A DNA stretch of 64,000 bases from Eubacterium ruminantium (GTDB taxonomy: Bacteria > Bacillota > Clostridia > Lachnospirales > Lachnospiraceae): positions 251,895-315,894 of the forward strand of contig NZ_FUXA01000004.1 in assembly GCF_900167085.1 (NCBI RefSeq), given 5' to 3'. The notes under the pieces are model-generated. The model saw nothing but the letters and a program-made list of their open reading frames with translations. It was not told the DNA's origin and ran no database searches. Positions 45,239-54,588 of the stretch are shown here, one piece after another (the first letter of the stretch is position 1; the number at the start of each line of letters is the position of its first letter). The position numbers and the translations under genes are program-made.

Positions 45239-45829
45239 ATGGAGAGGATATTCTTTGTCGATTATGAAAATGTTGATACGGGTGGATTGGATGGCTTAAG
45301 TAAGTTGAATAGAAATGATGCTGTATATATTTATTACAGTGAAAGCCACAGTAGAATGACATTTGGTCTACATAGAAGGATTGTGGAGTCAGCGGCAGAT
45401 TTTTATTACAAAAAGATAAGAGACAAAAGTAAAAATGCACTTGATAGTGTACTGATGGAAGATGCAGACAAAACAATTACGGATACAAGAGCAGATTATT
45501 ATATTATATCAAACGATAAAGATTATGAGTCGTTTGTAAATAATAAAAAGAAAAAAGGTTTTAGAGTATTTTTGTTGCCTGATATTAGAAAATGTAACGA
45601 AGTTAAGTTTAATTGGCTTAAAAGAACTATTAAAAATAGATTTGTTGAGGACAATCGTCCACATGCAAATCAATATGATCTAACTGATGAGGATATAGAT
45701 AGAATTACAAGATGGATTATGGATTCAGAAAGTAAGAGAGAACTAAATAATCATCTTCAAGAAATGTTTTATAACGAAGATGTAAAATATATTTTTAGCC
45801 GTTTAAGAGACTTGACTTATAATTTGTAA
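45239..45829 (+). CDS. NYN/PIN-like domain protein (putative nuclease)
   Basis: 196 residues from the second of two adjacent ATG codons, best spaced after AAGGAG. RIFFVDYENVDTGGLDGLSK carries the first acidic residues of the NYN/PIN metal site. ADYYIISNDKDYESFV is the second conserved block (SxDxD-like). The C-terminal 50 residues are helical (LTDEDIDRITRWIMD). Proteins like this cut RNA, often as toxins or in defence. No antitoxin gene adjoins it. The integrase gene follows after 55 bases. Confidence 0.7.
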   Translation: MERIFFVDYENVDTGGLDGLSKLNRNDAVYIYYSESHSRMTFGLHRRIVESAADFYYKKIRDKSKNALDSVLMEDADKTITDTRADYYIISNDKDYESFVNNKKKKGFRVFLLPDIRKCNEVKFNWLKRTIKNRFVEDNRPHANQYDLTDEDIDRITRWIMDSESKRELNNHLQEMFYNEDVKYIFSRLRDLTYNL

Positions 45830-45884
45830 TAAAGGCTAGAAATATCTTAAATGATATACTTCCACAAAAACGGAGGTATAACAC

Positions 45885-46853
45885 ATGAAGGAAATAGTAT
45901 TTGAGATTTTGAGTGATATGGCTGAGGATTTGTCGGTTCTTCAATTAAAGAGATTGCAGGAGGTTCTTCTTAAAAGATTCGCGGAAGAGGAGCATACTTC
46001 TGAGCCGGCAAAGAATGAAGAATATCTGAATATGTTTATACATGCGAAAAAGATAGAGGGATGTTCAGATAGAACGATAGCATATTATAGGTCGACTATA
46101 GAGACTATGTTTTGTAGTATAACTACCCCTGTTCGGAAAGTTACTACAGAAGATATAAGAAAATACCTGTCAGAATATCAGAAGAAAAATAATTGTGGGA
46201 AGCCCACCCTAGATAATATTAGAAGAAATATATCAAGTTTCTTTTCATGGTTAGAGGAAGAGGATCATATATTAAAAAGCCCTGTTCGAAGAATTCACAA
46301 GATAAAGACGAAAACGTCTGTCAAGGAAGTTATATCCGATGAGGATATAGAGAAACTTCGTGATAGTTGTGATGTGCCGAGAGATAAGGCTATTATAGAT
46401 TTGCTATATTCTACGGGCATGAGAGTTGGGGAACTAGTCCGCCTGAATATCGGTGATATCAATTTTGAAGAACGTGAATGTATCGTATACGGGAAGGGCG
46501 ACAAAGAAAGAAGAGTATATTTTGATGCAAAAGCAAAGTTGCATCTGCAAAACTATATAAACAGTAGAAATGATACAAATCCGGCATTGTTTGTTACATT
46601 GGATTCACCATTTGATAGACTGAAGATAAGTGGTGTAGAAATTAGGCTTAGAGAACTGGGAAGAAGAATAAATGTATCAAGGATTCATCCTCATAAGTTT
46701 AGACGAACTATGGCTACAAGAGCTATTGACAAGGGAATGCCTATAGAGCAGGTGCAGAAGGTTTTGGGACACTCTCAGATAGATACAACTATGCGGTATG
46801 CCGTGGTTAATCAGAATAATGTTAAGAATTCACATAGAAAGTATATTGCCTGA
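45885..46853 (+). CDS. Tyrosine recombinase (XerC/D-like integrase)
   Basis: 322 residues. An N-terminal SAM-like core-binding domain (about 40-130, TIAYYRSTIETMF) is followed by the catalytic domain with Arg in YSTGMRVGELVRLN, Lys in YGKGDKERRV, HKFRRTMATR (HxxR), GHSQIDTTMRYA (His and nucleophile Tyr). All six catalytic residues are present. It lies close to a DUF3800 gene and an orphan hsdS. Recombinases of this type are known to invert hsdS sequences in other bacteria, or it may be the island integrase. AGGAGG-type site (CGGAGGTATAACAC) precedes the ATG. Confidence 0.92.
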   Translation: MKEIVFEILSDMAEDLSVLQLKRLQEVLLKRFAEEEHTSEPAKNEEYLNMFIHAKKIEGCSDRTIAYYRSTIETMFCSITTPVRKVTTEDIRKYLSEYQKKNNCGKPTLDNIRRNISSFFSWLEEEDHILKSPVRRIHKIKTKTSVKEVISDEDIEKLRDSCDVPRDKAIIDLLYSTGMRVGELVRLNIGDINFEERECIVYGKGDKERRVYFDAKAKLHLQNYINSRNDTNPALFVTLDSPFDRLKISGVEIRLRELGRRINVSRIHPHKFRRTMATRAIDKGMPIEQVQKVLGHSQIDTTMRYAVVNQNNVKNSHRKYIA

Positions 46854-46865
46854 AATGGAGGTATT

Positions 46866-47654
46866 ATGAATACGAGATTTGTTTACTGTGATGAAACTGG
46901 AGATGACGGAAAGAATACATTGTCCAGTGACATATTTGTATTAACAAGTATATATATGCCATCTGAAGCATGGAATGAGAACTATAAAAGAATAAAGGAT
47001 TTTCGGAAAGATTGGAAAGATAAATATGGACTTCATGTAACGGAGGAGATGCATACAAAGCAGTTTTTAACGGATAAGGATCCATTTAGAAATTATGGTT
47101 GGACTATTGAACAAAAACAGGAAATGCTCAAAGAGTTTACTTTGTTAATTGCATCCTTGGATATTAGGATTATTAATACGATTATAGATAAAACCAAAAT
47201 TACTACAGATGAGTATAATGTGTTAGAAAATGCGTTGACATATAGCGTACAAAGAATAGAAAACGATAGTGCAGGTGATTGGAATTATATTATTATATCT
47301 GATAAAGGAAGAATTAGTCCGATGAGAAAGACTGCCAGAGCAATAAGGGCATATAATCCTATCCATTCGCAGTTTGGAGGAATGATAAATAAACCCATAA
47401 AATATTTGTTAGAAGATGTTTTGGAAAAAGATTCAAAAGAGTCGTATTACATTCAGATATGTGATTTTGTATCATATTTTGTACATTTGTTTTATACAGT
47501 TAAGTATTTAAAGAAAGAAAAACCTAAAAGGGTGAGCAGATTAATTGATGATGTATTTGTTGGACGTGTAATGGCTACGTTAAGAGATGCGGGAGTACTT
47601 AATCTGAAGGCAAATAGTTCAAATGAATATGGATTAGTAATATATCCCAAATGA
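46866..47654 (+). CDS. DUF3800 domain protein (RNase H-fold)
   Basis: 262 residues. The N-terminus RFVYCDETGDDGKN has the conserved D-E of the DUF3800 RNase H-like fold. The C-terminal half has YIQICDFVSYFVHLFYTVKY, containing the second acidic position. TGGAGGTATT precedes the ATG, 12 bases after the recombinase stop, so the two form an operon. DUF3800 proteins are frequent in mobile elements and defence islands; activity is unproven. Confidence 0.75.
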   Translation: MNTRFVYCDETGDDGKNTLSSDIFVLTSIYMPSEAWNENYKRIKDFRKDWKDKYGLHVTEEMHTKQFLTDKDPFRNYGWTIEQKQEMLKEFTLLIASLDIRIINTIIDKTKITTDEYNVLENALTYSVQRIENDSAGDWNYIIISDKGRISPMRKTARAIRAYNPIHSQFGGMINKPIKYLLEDVLEKDSKESYYIQICDFVSYFVHLFYTVKYLKKEKPKRVSRLIDDVFVGRVMATLRDAGVLNLKANSSNEYGLVIYPK

Positions 47655-47772
47655 AAAACACCACCTACGACACATTCGTGCTTTCAGTGGTTCATATATA
47701 TTATCCTATAAGTCGTGGTTTTCGTCAAGAAAATAATGATTGTTTTCAAATTGAGATTTGTAGGGATGATAG

Positions 47773-48867
47773 ATGGAATATAAAGCACTAAAAGAAATAG
47801 CAAAGATAACAATGGGACAATCTCCGGATTCTTCAAGTTACAACGAAGATGGGGATGGAATGCCATTCTTTCAGGGAAATGCAGATTTTGGAGAAATTTA
47901 TCCTAACGAAAGAATCTGGTGTAATGATCCTAAGAAAACTGCCGAGCCAGGGGATATATTGATTTCGGTCAGAGCTCCTATTGGTGCGCTTAACTATGCA
48001 AAGGATAGATGCTGTATAGGACGTGGATTGGCAGCAATAACAATTGATGATGAGGCTGAGAGAAATTATGTGTTTCATCTGTTGAAAGCAAAGAATTCTG
48101 ATCTAAATAATCAAGGAACTGGAAGTACTTTTAAAGCAATTGGAAAAGCTGTATTAGAGGATGTACAAGTACCACAGATTTCACGAGAAGAACAGCAGAA
48201 ATGCATGGACATGATGGATCTTTTGGAATCAATTATTAGAGAACGCAGGGCACAATTGTCATCCTTAGATGAACTTATCAAAGCCCGATTTGTCGAGCTC
48301 TTTGGCAATCCAGTTATAAATGATAAAGGCTGGAATACTGATTCTTGTAAGAACCTTATGAGTAAGATAGGATCAGGTGCTACACCTAAGGGTGGTAGAG
48401 AAAGCTATTGCGATGAAGGAATTTCCCTGATTCGTAGTATGAATGTTTATAATAACAGATTTGAATATAAAGATTTGGCTCATATTACAGATGAACAGGC
48501 TAAACAACTAGACAATGTGACTATTGAGAAAAGTGATGTACTTCTCAATATTACTGGTGCCTCTGTGGCGAGATGCTGTGTTGTTCCCGACGACCTGCTC
48601 CCTGCGAGAGTTAATCAGCATGTATCCATTATTAGATGCAAAAAAAGTCTATTGCCTGAATTTGTTTGTAGTATGTTTACAGAGGATAATTACCAAAGAC
48701 TACTGTGGAATATCGCTACAGCTGGTGGTGCAACAAGAGAAGCAATTACTAAGCAACAAATAGAAGAATTGAAGTTAATAGTTCCGCCAATTGACTTACA
48801 GAAACAATTTATGGACTTCGTCAAACAAATCGACAAATCAAAATTTGACGAGATGAGCGAGGTGTAA
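47773..48867 (+). CDS. hsdS: Type I restriction specificity subunit HsdS (orphan)
   Basis: 364 residues. First target-recognition domain about 1-150 (KALKEIAKITMGQSPDSSSY, GDILISVRAPIGALNYA). Central conserved helix about 160-195 (IIRERRAQLSSLDELIKARF then VELFGNP). Second target domain to about 335 (LMSKIGSGATPKGGRESY, KSDVLLNITGASVARCCV) and a short distal helix. It should pair with a methyltransferase (HsdM) and HsdR, but neither is in the window. It follows a tyrosine recombinase and DUF3800 gene, a context typical of shuffling HsdS cassettes. The start has GTAGGGATGATAG ahead. Confidence 0.88.
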   Translation: MEYKALKEIAKITMGQSPDSSSYNEDGDGMPFFQGNADFGEIYPNERIWCNDPKKTAEPGDILISVRAPIGALNYAKDRCCIGRGLAAITIDDEAERNYVFHLLKAKNSDLNNQGTGSTFKAIGKAVLEDVQVPQISREEQQKCMDMMDLLESIIRERRAQLSSLDELIKARFVELFGNPVINDKGWNTDSCKNLMSKIGSGATPKGGRESYCDEGISLIRSMNVYNNRFEYKDLAHITDEQAKQLDNVTIEKSDVLLNITGASVARCCVVPDDLLPARVNQHVSIIRCKKSLLPEFVCSMFTEDNYQRLLWNIATAGGATREAITKQQIEELKLIVPPIDLQKQFMDFVKQIDKSKFDEMSEV

Positions 48868-48871
48868 TTTA

Positions 48872-49585
48872 ATGAAACTTGAAATAGAAAACGGCGTGCT
48901 GAAAAAATTAGATGTGGTATACTCTGAGGACTTCGACCTTGATATCGTTATTCCATATGGTGTGACAAAAATCGGGTATCAAGCATTTGAGCGCTATGGG
49001 TGTCGGGTTAAAAACATAACGATACCTGACACAGTGACTGAGATCGATGACGATGCATTTGCAGAATGCGACTTGATTACAAGTATAACTATTCCTGACA
49101 GTGTGATCTCAATAGGAAACTGTGCATTTGATGAGTGTCGCAAGCTTGAAAACGTATCTATCGGAAAAAGCGTTATTTCAATCGGAGACCGTGCATTTCA
49201 TTATTGCAGGAGTCTTAAAAGTGTAACCATGGGAAACAGTGTTACTTCAATCGGGGATTCTGCTTTTACTTCAGATGAAAAACTCGAAAGCATAACTTTT
49301 GGAAACAGCTTAACTTCAATAGGAAGTTTTGCATTTAATTGTTGTACAAGCCTTAAAAGCATAACCCTGCCTGACAGCTTGATTGAGATAGGCGAAAGCG
49401 CATTTGAGTATTGCCCTGCTCTTACAAGTCTGACTATCGGTAAGGGCTTGAAGGTGTTCGGAGACTATGCATTTGGTGATTGTGATAACCTAAAGAATAT
49501 AACGCTACCAAACAGAGAGTTCAAGCTCGATCCAAAAGCATTTGATAGCGGCAGTAACTTTATTATCAACTACAAAGAAGACTAA
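48872..49585 (+). CDS. BspA-type leucine-rich-repeat protein
   Basis: 237 residues made almost wholly of about eight 23-residue LRR_5 repeats of the form ITIPDSVISIGNCAFDECRK. There is no signal peptide or anchor, so the protein is probably cytoplasmic, unlike surface BspA proteins. It starts 4 bases after hsdS, suggesting co-transcription. Role unknown. Confidence 0.85.
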   Translation: MKLEIENGVLKKLDVVYSEDFDLDIVIPYGVTKIGYQAFERYGCRVKNITIPDTVTEIDDDAFAECDLITSITIPDSVISIGNCAFDECRKLENVSIGKSVISIGDRAFHYCRSLKSVTMGNSVTSIGDSAFTSDEKLESITFGNSLTSIGSFAFNCCTSLKSITLPDSLIEIGESAFEYCPALTSLTIGKGLKVFGDYAFGDCDNLKNITLPNREFKLDPKAFDSGSNFIINYKED

Positions 49586-49591
49586 ACGGAT

Positions 49592-49687
49592 TTACTCCAT
49601 CTCCGTACAGCACTCCGCCACTGTCAGCCCACTTTTGTTTAGCTGCTGGATCATTTCAACCCATTGTTTCAGCTTAGCAAGTTCAAT
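49592..49687 (-). pseudogene. Fragment of an IS66-type TnpA-like (helix-turn-helix) gene
   Basis: On the minus strand the frame reads IELAKLKQWVEMIQQLNKSG and LTVAEC, similar to the opening of IS66 orfA proteins (W...I..C..SGLTV.EWC), and stops soon after. About 30 codons remain. Confidence 0.5.
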
Positions 49688-49739
49688 CGGAAGTTATTGC
49701 GATTAACGTGCTCATTGAAATTGAATAATTGATTGTATT

Positions 49740-49773
49740 AAGGCAGAAGCTAAATTATGGTTTCTGCCTTTTG
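49740..49773 (+). terminator. Terminator before the ABC exporter operon
   Basis: Stem AGGCAGAA (49741-49748) with TTCTGCCT (49762-49769), followed by TTTGCT. The rest of the 442-base gap 49586-50028 holds the IS66 fragment and AT-rich sequence with no clear promoter. Confidence 0.65.
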
Positions 49774-50028
49774 CTATAACAGCAATGGCTGATCGTGTCA
49801 TTCGTGTGAAGAGCGGGAGGATTTCATCTGTGAAGATGAACGAAAAAATTGCCCGAATATTGCCGGTATCTGATTATCAGTTTTAATTTTTTTAAATCTG
49901 TTAGAGAACTGTTAGATAGTTATTTTAATATCGGGATGTATGATAAAAAGGTTTATGGCATTTGCTTATTCTTATAAAATATGATCAAGTGCCGGTATAA
50001 CAGAATGCAGTGAGGAATGGAGAAGGAA

Positions 50029-52827
50029 ATGAAAAGTTTAAAGGGACTGGTATTTCGATATATTTGGAAGAATAAACTTAGGACTACGATGACGATAGTA
50101 GCCATTACTATCGCTTCATTTATCATTTTTGGACTTTTTTTACTTGGATATAATATAAATTATAACATATATGCTAATGCATATGAGCTGGAAGGCAAAT
50201 GGGATGCTAGTTACGTAGTTGATAAAGAAACAGCAAGGGAACTTCTCAAGTTTAAAAATAAAGAAGGGTCATCTATTGATGATAAGGGATGCAGGATAGA
50301 TACTCTTTTTGTATCAACCGTAGTTGGGGATTTTACATATATTGATGATATGTCTTTTTTTGTTAAGAAAGATTTGAAATATGGAAGATTTCCTCAGAAT
50401 GAGAACGAAATTGTAGCGCCGACATACCTGTTAAATAATCCAAATTTTATCACCACCCCGAATCCAAAGGTCGGCAGGATGGTAAAACCCAGAGTAATGG
50501 TCCCTTGCGGTATCACTGTTGAAGAATATATTTTACTTGAAAAGGAATATAAGAGAGAGCTTCTTACTACGAGACTTGAAGAATACAAAAAGGATAATAA
50601 AGAACTGTACGATTCACTTGTGGAGAAATCTGAAGACTTGGGTGTGCCTGCAACCGAGTGTATGTCACTTACGAAAGCAGAAAGAGAGAGGCTGACAGAA
50701 TTTTATAATGAACATCACGAAGATATAGGTGAAGAGAAACTGTTGACCGGGGTTTATGAGGTTGATTATGAATATGATACGCCGGGAATAGAATCTAAAA
50801 TGTACAGTCTATCTATTGATACGGTCAATGAAGATTCTTTAAATGATGGTTATTTTGACGAAGATTATTACAACTATAATATGAACAACTCCGGAGCATT
50901 TTTGAGCAGACTTAACATTGACTTAGTTGACAAGGATAGTTTTGCGGTGCTCGTTAGATTCAAAGATAAAACAAATCTTGAAAAAAAGACTGAATTATTG
51001 GGGGAAAGAATTGGTTATGAAGGAGAGGTAAATGAGACTGCGGTAAATCTTTTTGATGAAGAAAACGCTAATAAAAATGGTGGCGAACTCTTCATAATAG
51101 CTTTTTTTATGCTGATATGTGCTGTGTTCGGACTGGTTGTAATGGTCATCATCAGAAACTCTTTTAATATTTCAGTAAATGAAAGAGAAAGAGATTACGG
51201 AATGTACAGATGTGTTGGCCTTACGAGGCGTCAGATTATCAGGATGATCCTGCTGGAGGCACTTATTGTGGGTATTATTGGTACAGCTCTGGGCATGTTT
51301 TTTGGATCGGTCGCCTGCAGAGGGCTGTTCAGTCTGTTGAATGATTATGATGGAAATAATAGGATTTTGCAGTCGATACTTATTGAAACAGGTTCACTCA
51401 GATTTCATTTTATAGGTAAAGCTTTCGGTATGGTTGTACTTTATATGGCGGTCATTGTGGGATACTCAATGATTTCCCCAATAGAAAAGCTTTATAAGAT
51501 GTCACCGATCAACTCTCTCAGAAGTAAGGATGGGGTTGATAATAAGACATTGAAGAAGCTTTTGAAGAGGAAAAAGAAAAGTGACGCCAGAATGGGATTT
51601 TTAAAATATCCGGAGTGGTATGGATTTAAGAATATAAAGATCAGAAAGGGTCGTTTTTACCTTTTGGTCATCAGCCTTGGAGTATGCTTTGCCATAGTGC
51701 TCGTGGTAGGATGTGTCATACAGACGATACTTAATACTGAGTTTAATAATCAGTTGAAACCGACATATACAGTTGACGGTTATCAGGATTATGTAGATGA
51801 TCCGTTTAGTCTTGAAAAGGTGGATAATTTAGAAAAGGGACTATCTTCTAAAAGTGGTTTAGTGGATATTGAATATTCAATAAGAGATTATTACAATGCA
51901 CCTGACGAGCTTTCAAAAGAAAAACTTGCAGAAAATCTTGAATCGGTGTGCTTTATGGGTATAAGAGAAAAATACTATAAGCTGATAGAAGGCGAGGCTG
52001 AGGGACTTGATTATACTGATAAAGAAGGCGTGATCAATGTTATCCTTTTGAAAGGCGATCTCAGGGAGAAAGATTATCTTCCTGAGATAGGAACGGGAGA
52101 CGATATAGAGTTATATGGAACAAGACTTCATATAGCAGGAATTATCCCGAATGTACTTTACGAGGATCTTCTCAAAAAAAAGCTGCCTGAAACTATGGAC
52201 AGCGGAGTAGATTTCACATTTATATACCTGAGGGACTTTGACGGATCGGTGATCGATGAGGATAGAGTAGTAAGAGATGGTAATGATTACTTTTCTATAA
52301 TAGAGTTCTATATCTATACCGATGTTGAGGAGGAAGACGGCTCTATACAGCGGTATCTTGAAGAGAACGGATATTATATCGATACGGAAGGACACTTTGA
52401 TTATGATGGCGTGAGGATAGTTAAAAAGATAGTTTACACAATTGTAATTATAATTCTTTTTGTTATCATGCTTAATCTTACAAATATAAAGTCTTCAGAT
52501 ATTCTGCAGAGAAGGAATGAGATAAGGCTGCTTCGCAATATCGGTTTCAGTAAAAGGGAGATTCGCAGAGCTGTACTCGCGGAGGGCATACTGGTAAGCG
52601 TGGAATCGGTAATTTTTGGTGCACTTCTTGGAATATTTGTTGCCTATGGGCTTTCACGGCTTCTTTACGCAGGAAACGGTATGACCGGACTTTATCACAG
52701 TGATTTTATGAAGATAAGATTTGGTATGGACTGGGCGGTATTTATCATAACTGCTGTATCGATATTTGTAATAAATATTGCTACCAGTCTAATGGCACTC
52801 TCGCTTATAAAGGATGATTATAAGTAG
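50029..52827 (+). CDS. ABC transporter permease, FtsX/MacB-type (peptide export or resistance)
   Basis: 932 residues. ATG 50029 is preferred (GGAG six bases ahead). One N-terminal helix (MTIVAITIASFIIFGLFLLG) is followed by a large extracellular domain (about 45-345). A three-helix FtsX core follows with NERERDYGMYRCVGLTRRQI, the cytoplasmic coupling helix. After a linker there is a second helix, a second external domain and a second FtsX core (QRRNEIRLLRNIGFSKREIR). Two FtsX cores in one chain is the usual layout for these Firmicute permeases. With the ATPase and two-component genes behind it, it resembles systems that respond to antimicrobial peptides or antibiotics acting on the cell wall. 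Confidence 0.88.
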   Translation: MKSLKGLVFRYIWKNKLRTTMTIVAITIASFIIFGLFLLGYNINYNIYANAYELEGKWDASYVVDKETARELLKFKNKEGSSIDDKGCRIDTLFVSTVVGDFTYIDDMSFFVKKDLKYGRFPQNENEIVAPTYLLNNPNFITTPNPKVGRMVKPRVMVPCGITVEEYILLEKEYKRELLTTRLEEYKKDNKELYDSLVEKSEDLGVPATECMSLTKAERERLTEFYNEHHEDIGEEKLLTGVYEVDYEYDTPGIESKMYSLSIDTVNEDSLNDGYFDEDYYNYNMNNSGAFLSRLNIDLVDKDSFAVLVRFKDKTNLEKKTELLGERIGYEGEVNETAVNLFDEENANKNGGELFIIAFFMLICAVFGLVVMVIIRNSFNISVNERERDYGMYRCVGLTRRQIIRMILLEALIVGIIGTALGMFFGSVACRGLFSLLNDYDGNNRILQSILIETGSLRFHFIGKAFGMVVLYMAVIVGYSMISPIEKLYKMSPINSLRSKDGVDNKTLKKLLKRKKKSDARMGFLKYPEWYGFKNIKIRKGRFYLLVISLGVCFAIVLVVGCVIQTILNTEFNNQLKPTYTVDGYQDYVDDPFSLEKVDNLEKGLSSKSGLVDIEYSIRDYYNAPDELSKEKLAENLESVCFMGIREKYYKLIEGEAEGLDYTDKEGVINVILLKGDLREKDYLPEIGTGDDIELYGTRLHIAGIIPNVLYEDLLKKKLPETMDSGVDFTFIYLRDFDGSVIDEDRVVRDGNDYFSIIEFYIYTDVEEEDGSIQRYLEENGYYIDTEGHFDYDGVRIVKKIVYTIVIIILFVIMLNLTNIKSSDILQRRNEIRLLRNIGFSKREIRRAVLAEGILVSVESVIFGALLGIFVAYGLSRLLYAGNGMTGLYHSDFMKIRFGMDWAVFIITAVSIFVINIATSLMALSLIKDDYK

Positions 52828-52909
52828 CCGAGATATTTTATTTACAGATTAGAAGGAGTAAAGACTCCGGAGGAGTCCGGGGATAATGTATGTGAAACGG
52901 AGGAATAAA

Positions 52910-53596
52910 ATGTCAGAACTGATAAAAACTGTGAAATTAAATAAAACCTATGGAAAGGGAGAGTCGGCGGTTGTAGCAGTGAATGATATCGACCTTACAA
53001 TAAACAAGGGAGAGTTTACGGCAATAGTCGGAACTTCAGGTTCGGGGAAATCAACATTGATGCATCTATTGGGAGGAGTAGATGACCCTACGAGTGGCAA
53101 GGTTTTGATAGAAGGAGAGGATATATTTGCGCTGAAGGATGAAAAGCGTTCTATATTCAGAAGAAGGAAGATCGGATTTATATTTCAGGAGTATAATCTG
53201 ATACCGATACTTACGGTTGAGGAAAATATAGTTATGCCGATTCTTCTGGATGGTAACAAGGTTGATAAGAATGAGGTGGAAGAGCTTCTTGAGAGACTGG
53301 GACTAGCCGATCGGCGAAATCATCTTCCGAGTCAGCTTTCCGGCGGCCAGCAGCAGAGAGTTGCGATCGGCAGAGCTATCGTCAACAGACCGACGTTAAT
53401 ACTTGCGGATGAGCCGACGGGAAACCTTGATAAACGTAACAGCGAAGAGGTTATCAATATAATGTTTGAGGCTGTCCGAGACCGAAAGGAAACGCTTGTT
53501 ATAGTTACTCATGAGATGGATATTGCCGCTATGGCTGACAGAATCATCCACCTTGAGGACGGCAAGATCGTGAGCGATACGATGCAGACGAAGTAA
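52910..53596 (+). CDS. ABC transporter ATP-binding protein (MacB/LolD-like)
   Basis: 228 residues from ATG 52910 with CGGAGG ahead. Walker [18 protein letters not shown]-loop [10 protein letters not shown], signature [16 protein letters not shown], Walker [13 protein letters not shown] and the switch His in [10 protein letters not shown] are all intact. It belongs to the MacB/LolD/BceA group and pairs with the preceding permease. Confidence 0.95.
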   Translation: MSELIKTVKLNKTYGKGESAVVAVNDIDLTINKGEFTAIVGTSGSGKSTLMHLLGGVDDPTSGKVLIEGEDIFALKDEKRSIFRRRKIGFIFQEYNLIPILTVEENIVMPILLDGNKVDKNEVEELLERLGLADRRNHLPSQLSGGQQQRVAIGRAIVNRPTLILADEPTGNLDKRNSEEVINIMFEAVRDRKETLVIVTHEMDIAAMADRIIHLEDGKIVSDTMQTK

Positions 53597-53653
53597 TGTA
53601 TGTTATATGGATGAGTATTTCTATGGCATACAGGCAGTTTCAATGACAGTTTT

Positions 53654-53776
53654 ATGCAGATCAGATACAGTATTAACTGGCTGATAATTCTCATCAGTGT
53701 TATAATGGTCGTGGGTTTATATTATCTGATCGGATTAATTGCTTTTCGCTATTCGGAGAAAAAGCGTGAGGATTGA
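53654..53776 (+). CDS. Possible 40-residue membrane peptide
   Basis: ATG 53654 opens a frame with one strong membrane helix (NWLIILISVIMVVGLYYLIG) and a charged end KKRED. There is no good ribosome site. It fills the gap between the ATPase and response-regulator genes and may be a small accessory protein or the trace of a lost gene. Confidence 0.35.
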   Translation: MQIRYSINWLIILISVIMVVGLYYLIGLIAFRYSEKKRED

Positions 53777-53805
53777 TTTGTCTTGACAAATAAAGGAATG
53801 TAAGT

Positions 53806-54588
53806 ATGCAGAAGATTCTTGTTGTTGAGGATGACAGTGCGCTTGCTGTCGGACTGAAGATTGCTCTAACAGATGCGGGATATCTCTGTGAGGTAGCGGA
53901 GACCTTCACGCGTGCGAAGGAGATTCTTGAAGAAGGGAATAGGATGACTGAATATTCCCTTCTTATTTTTGATGTGATGCTTCCGGATGGAAACGGTCAT
54001 GAGCTTCTCAGAACATACAGGAATGCCGGCGTAAAGCTGCCGGTGATCTTTCTGACGGCTGTTTCGGATGAAGAGAACGTTGTCAGAGGGCTTGATCTTG
54101 GTGCTGATGATTACATTACCAAGCCGTTTAGAAACGCAGAGCTGTTGTCGAGAGTGAGGGCAGTGCTGCGAAGATACGAAAACATGATTACTGCTCCGGG
54201 AGGTGAATCCGGTAAGGCAGATGGAGTAAGCAGCAAAAGAAATCCTGTGATCACGGATCAGGATGATATAAAAAATGCAGAGGGAGTTTATTCATACAGA
54301 GAACTGGTCATAGATACAAAGGCTTCAACAGTAACTCTTTCCGGAAAAGAGCTTGCGCTTTCTTCGGGCGAATATAAGCTTCTGGTGTATTTTCTGAAGA
54401 ATCAGGGGATATGCCTCACAAGGTCAAATATTCTTGAGAAGATATTCGATGAATCCGGTAATTTCGTTGATGACAGTGCACTGTATGTCTACGTGAACAG
54501 GCTGCGTGATAAGATCGGGGATCTGAAGAGAAAAGATCCTTATATAAAGACTGTCAGAGGAATCGGATACCGCATGGAGAAAATGTGA
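53806..54588 (+). CDS. OmpR-family response regulator
   Basis: 260 residues. Receiver domain with the acidic pair in LVVEDDSALAV, phospho-acceptor Asp in LLIFDVMLPDGNG, Thr in IFLTAVSDEE and Lys in DDYITKPFRNAE. The C-terminal winged helix (about 165-258) ends YVNRLRDKIGD to KTVRGIGYRMEKM. The linker between domains (about 125-160, GGESGKADGVSSKRNPVITD) is unusually long. GGAATG is a weak site before the ATG. It overlaps the kinase gene by 4 bases and probably controls the ABC exporter upstream. Confidence 0.95.
   Translation: MQKILVVEDDSALAVGLKIALTDAGYLCEVAETFTRAKEILEEGNRMTEYSLLIFDVMLPDGNGHELLRTYRNAGVKLPVIFLTAVSDEENVVRGLDLGADDYITKPFRNAELLSRVRAVLRRYENMITAPGGESGKADGVSSKRNPVITDQDDIKNAEGVYSYRELVIDTKASTVTLSGKELALSSGEYKLLVYFLKNQGICLTRSNILEKIFDESGNFVDDSALYVYVNRLRDKIGDLKRKDPYIKTVRGIGYRMEKM

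Noticed and set aside
47655-47772. Inverted repeat as hsdS inversion site (ACCACCTACGAC / GTCGTGGT)
   Set aside because: Match is short and imperfect and only one hsdS is present, so no inversion partner can be shown.
47773-48867. Complete type I restriction system
   Set aside because: Only the specificity subunit is present; no HsdM (NPPY) or HsdR helicase lies in the window.
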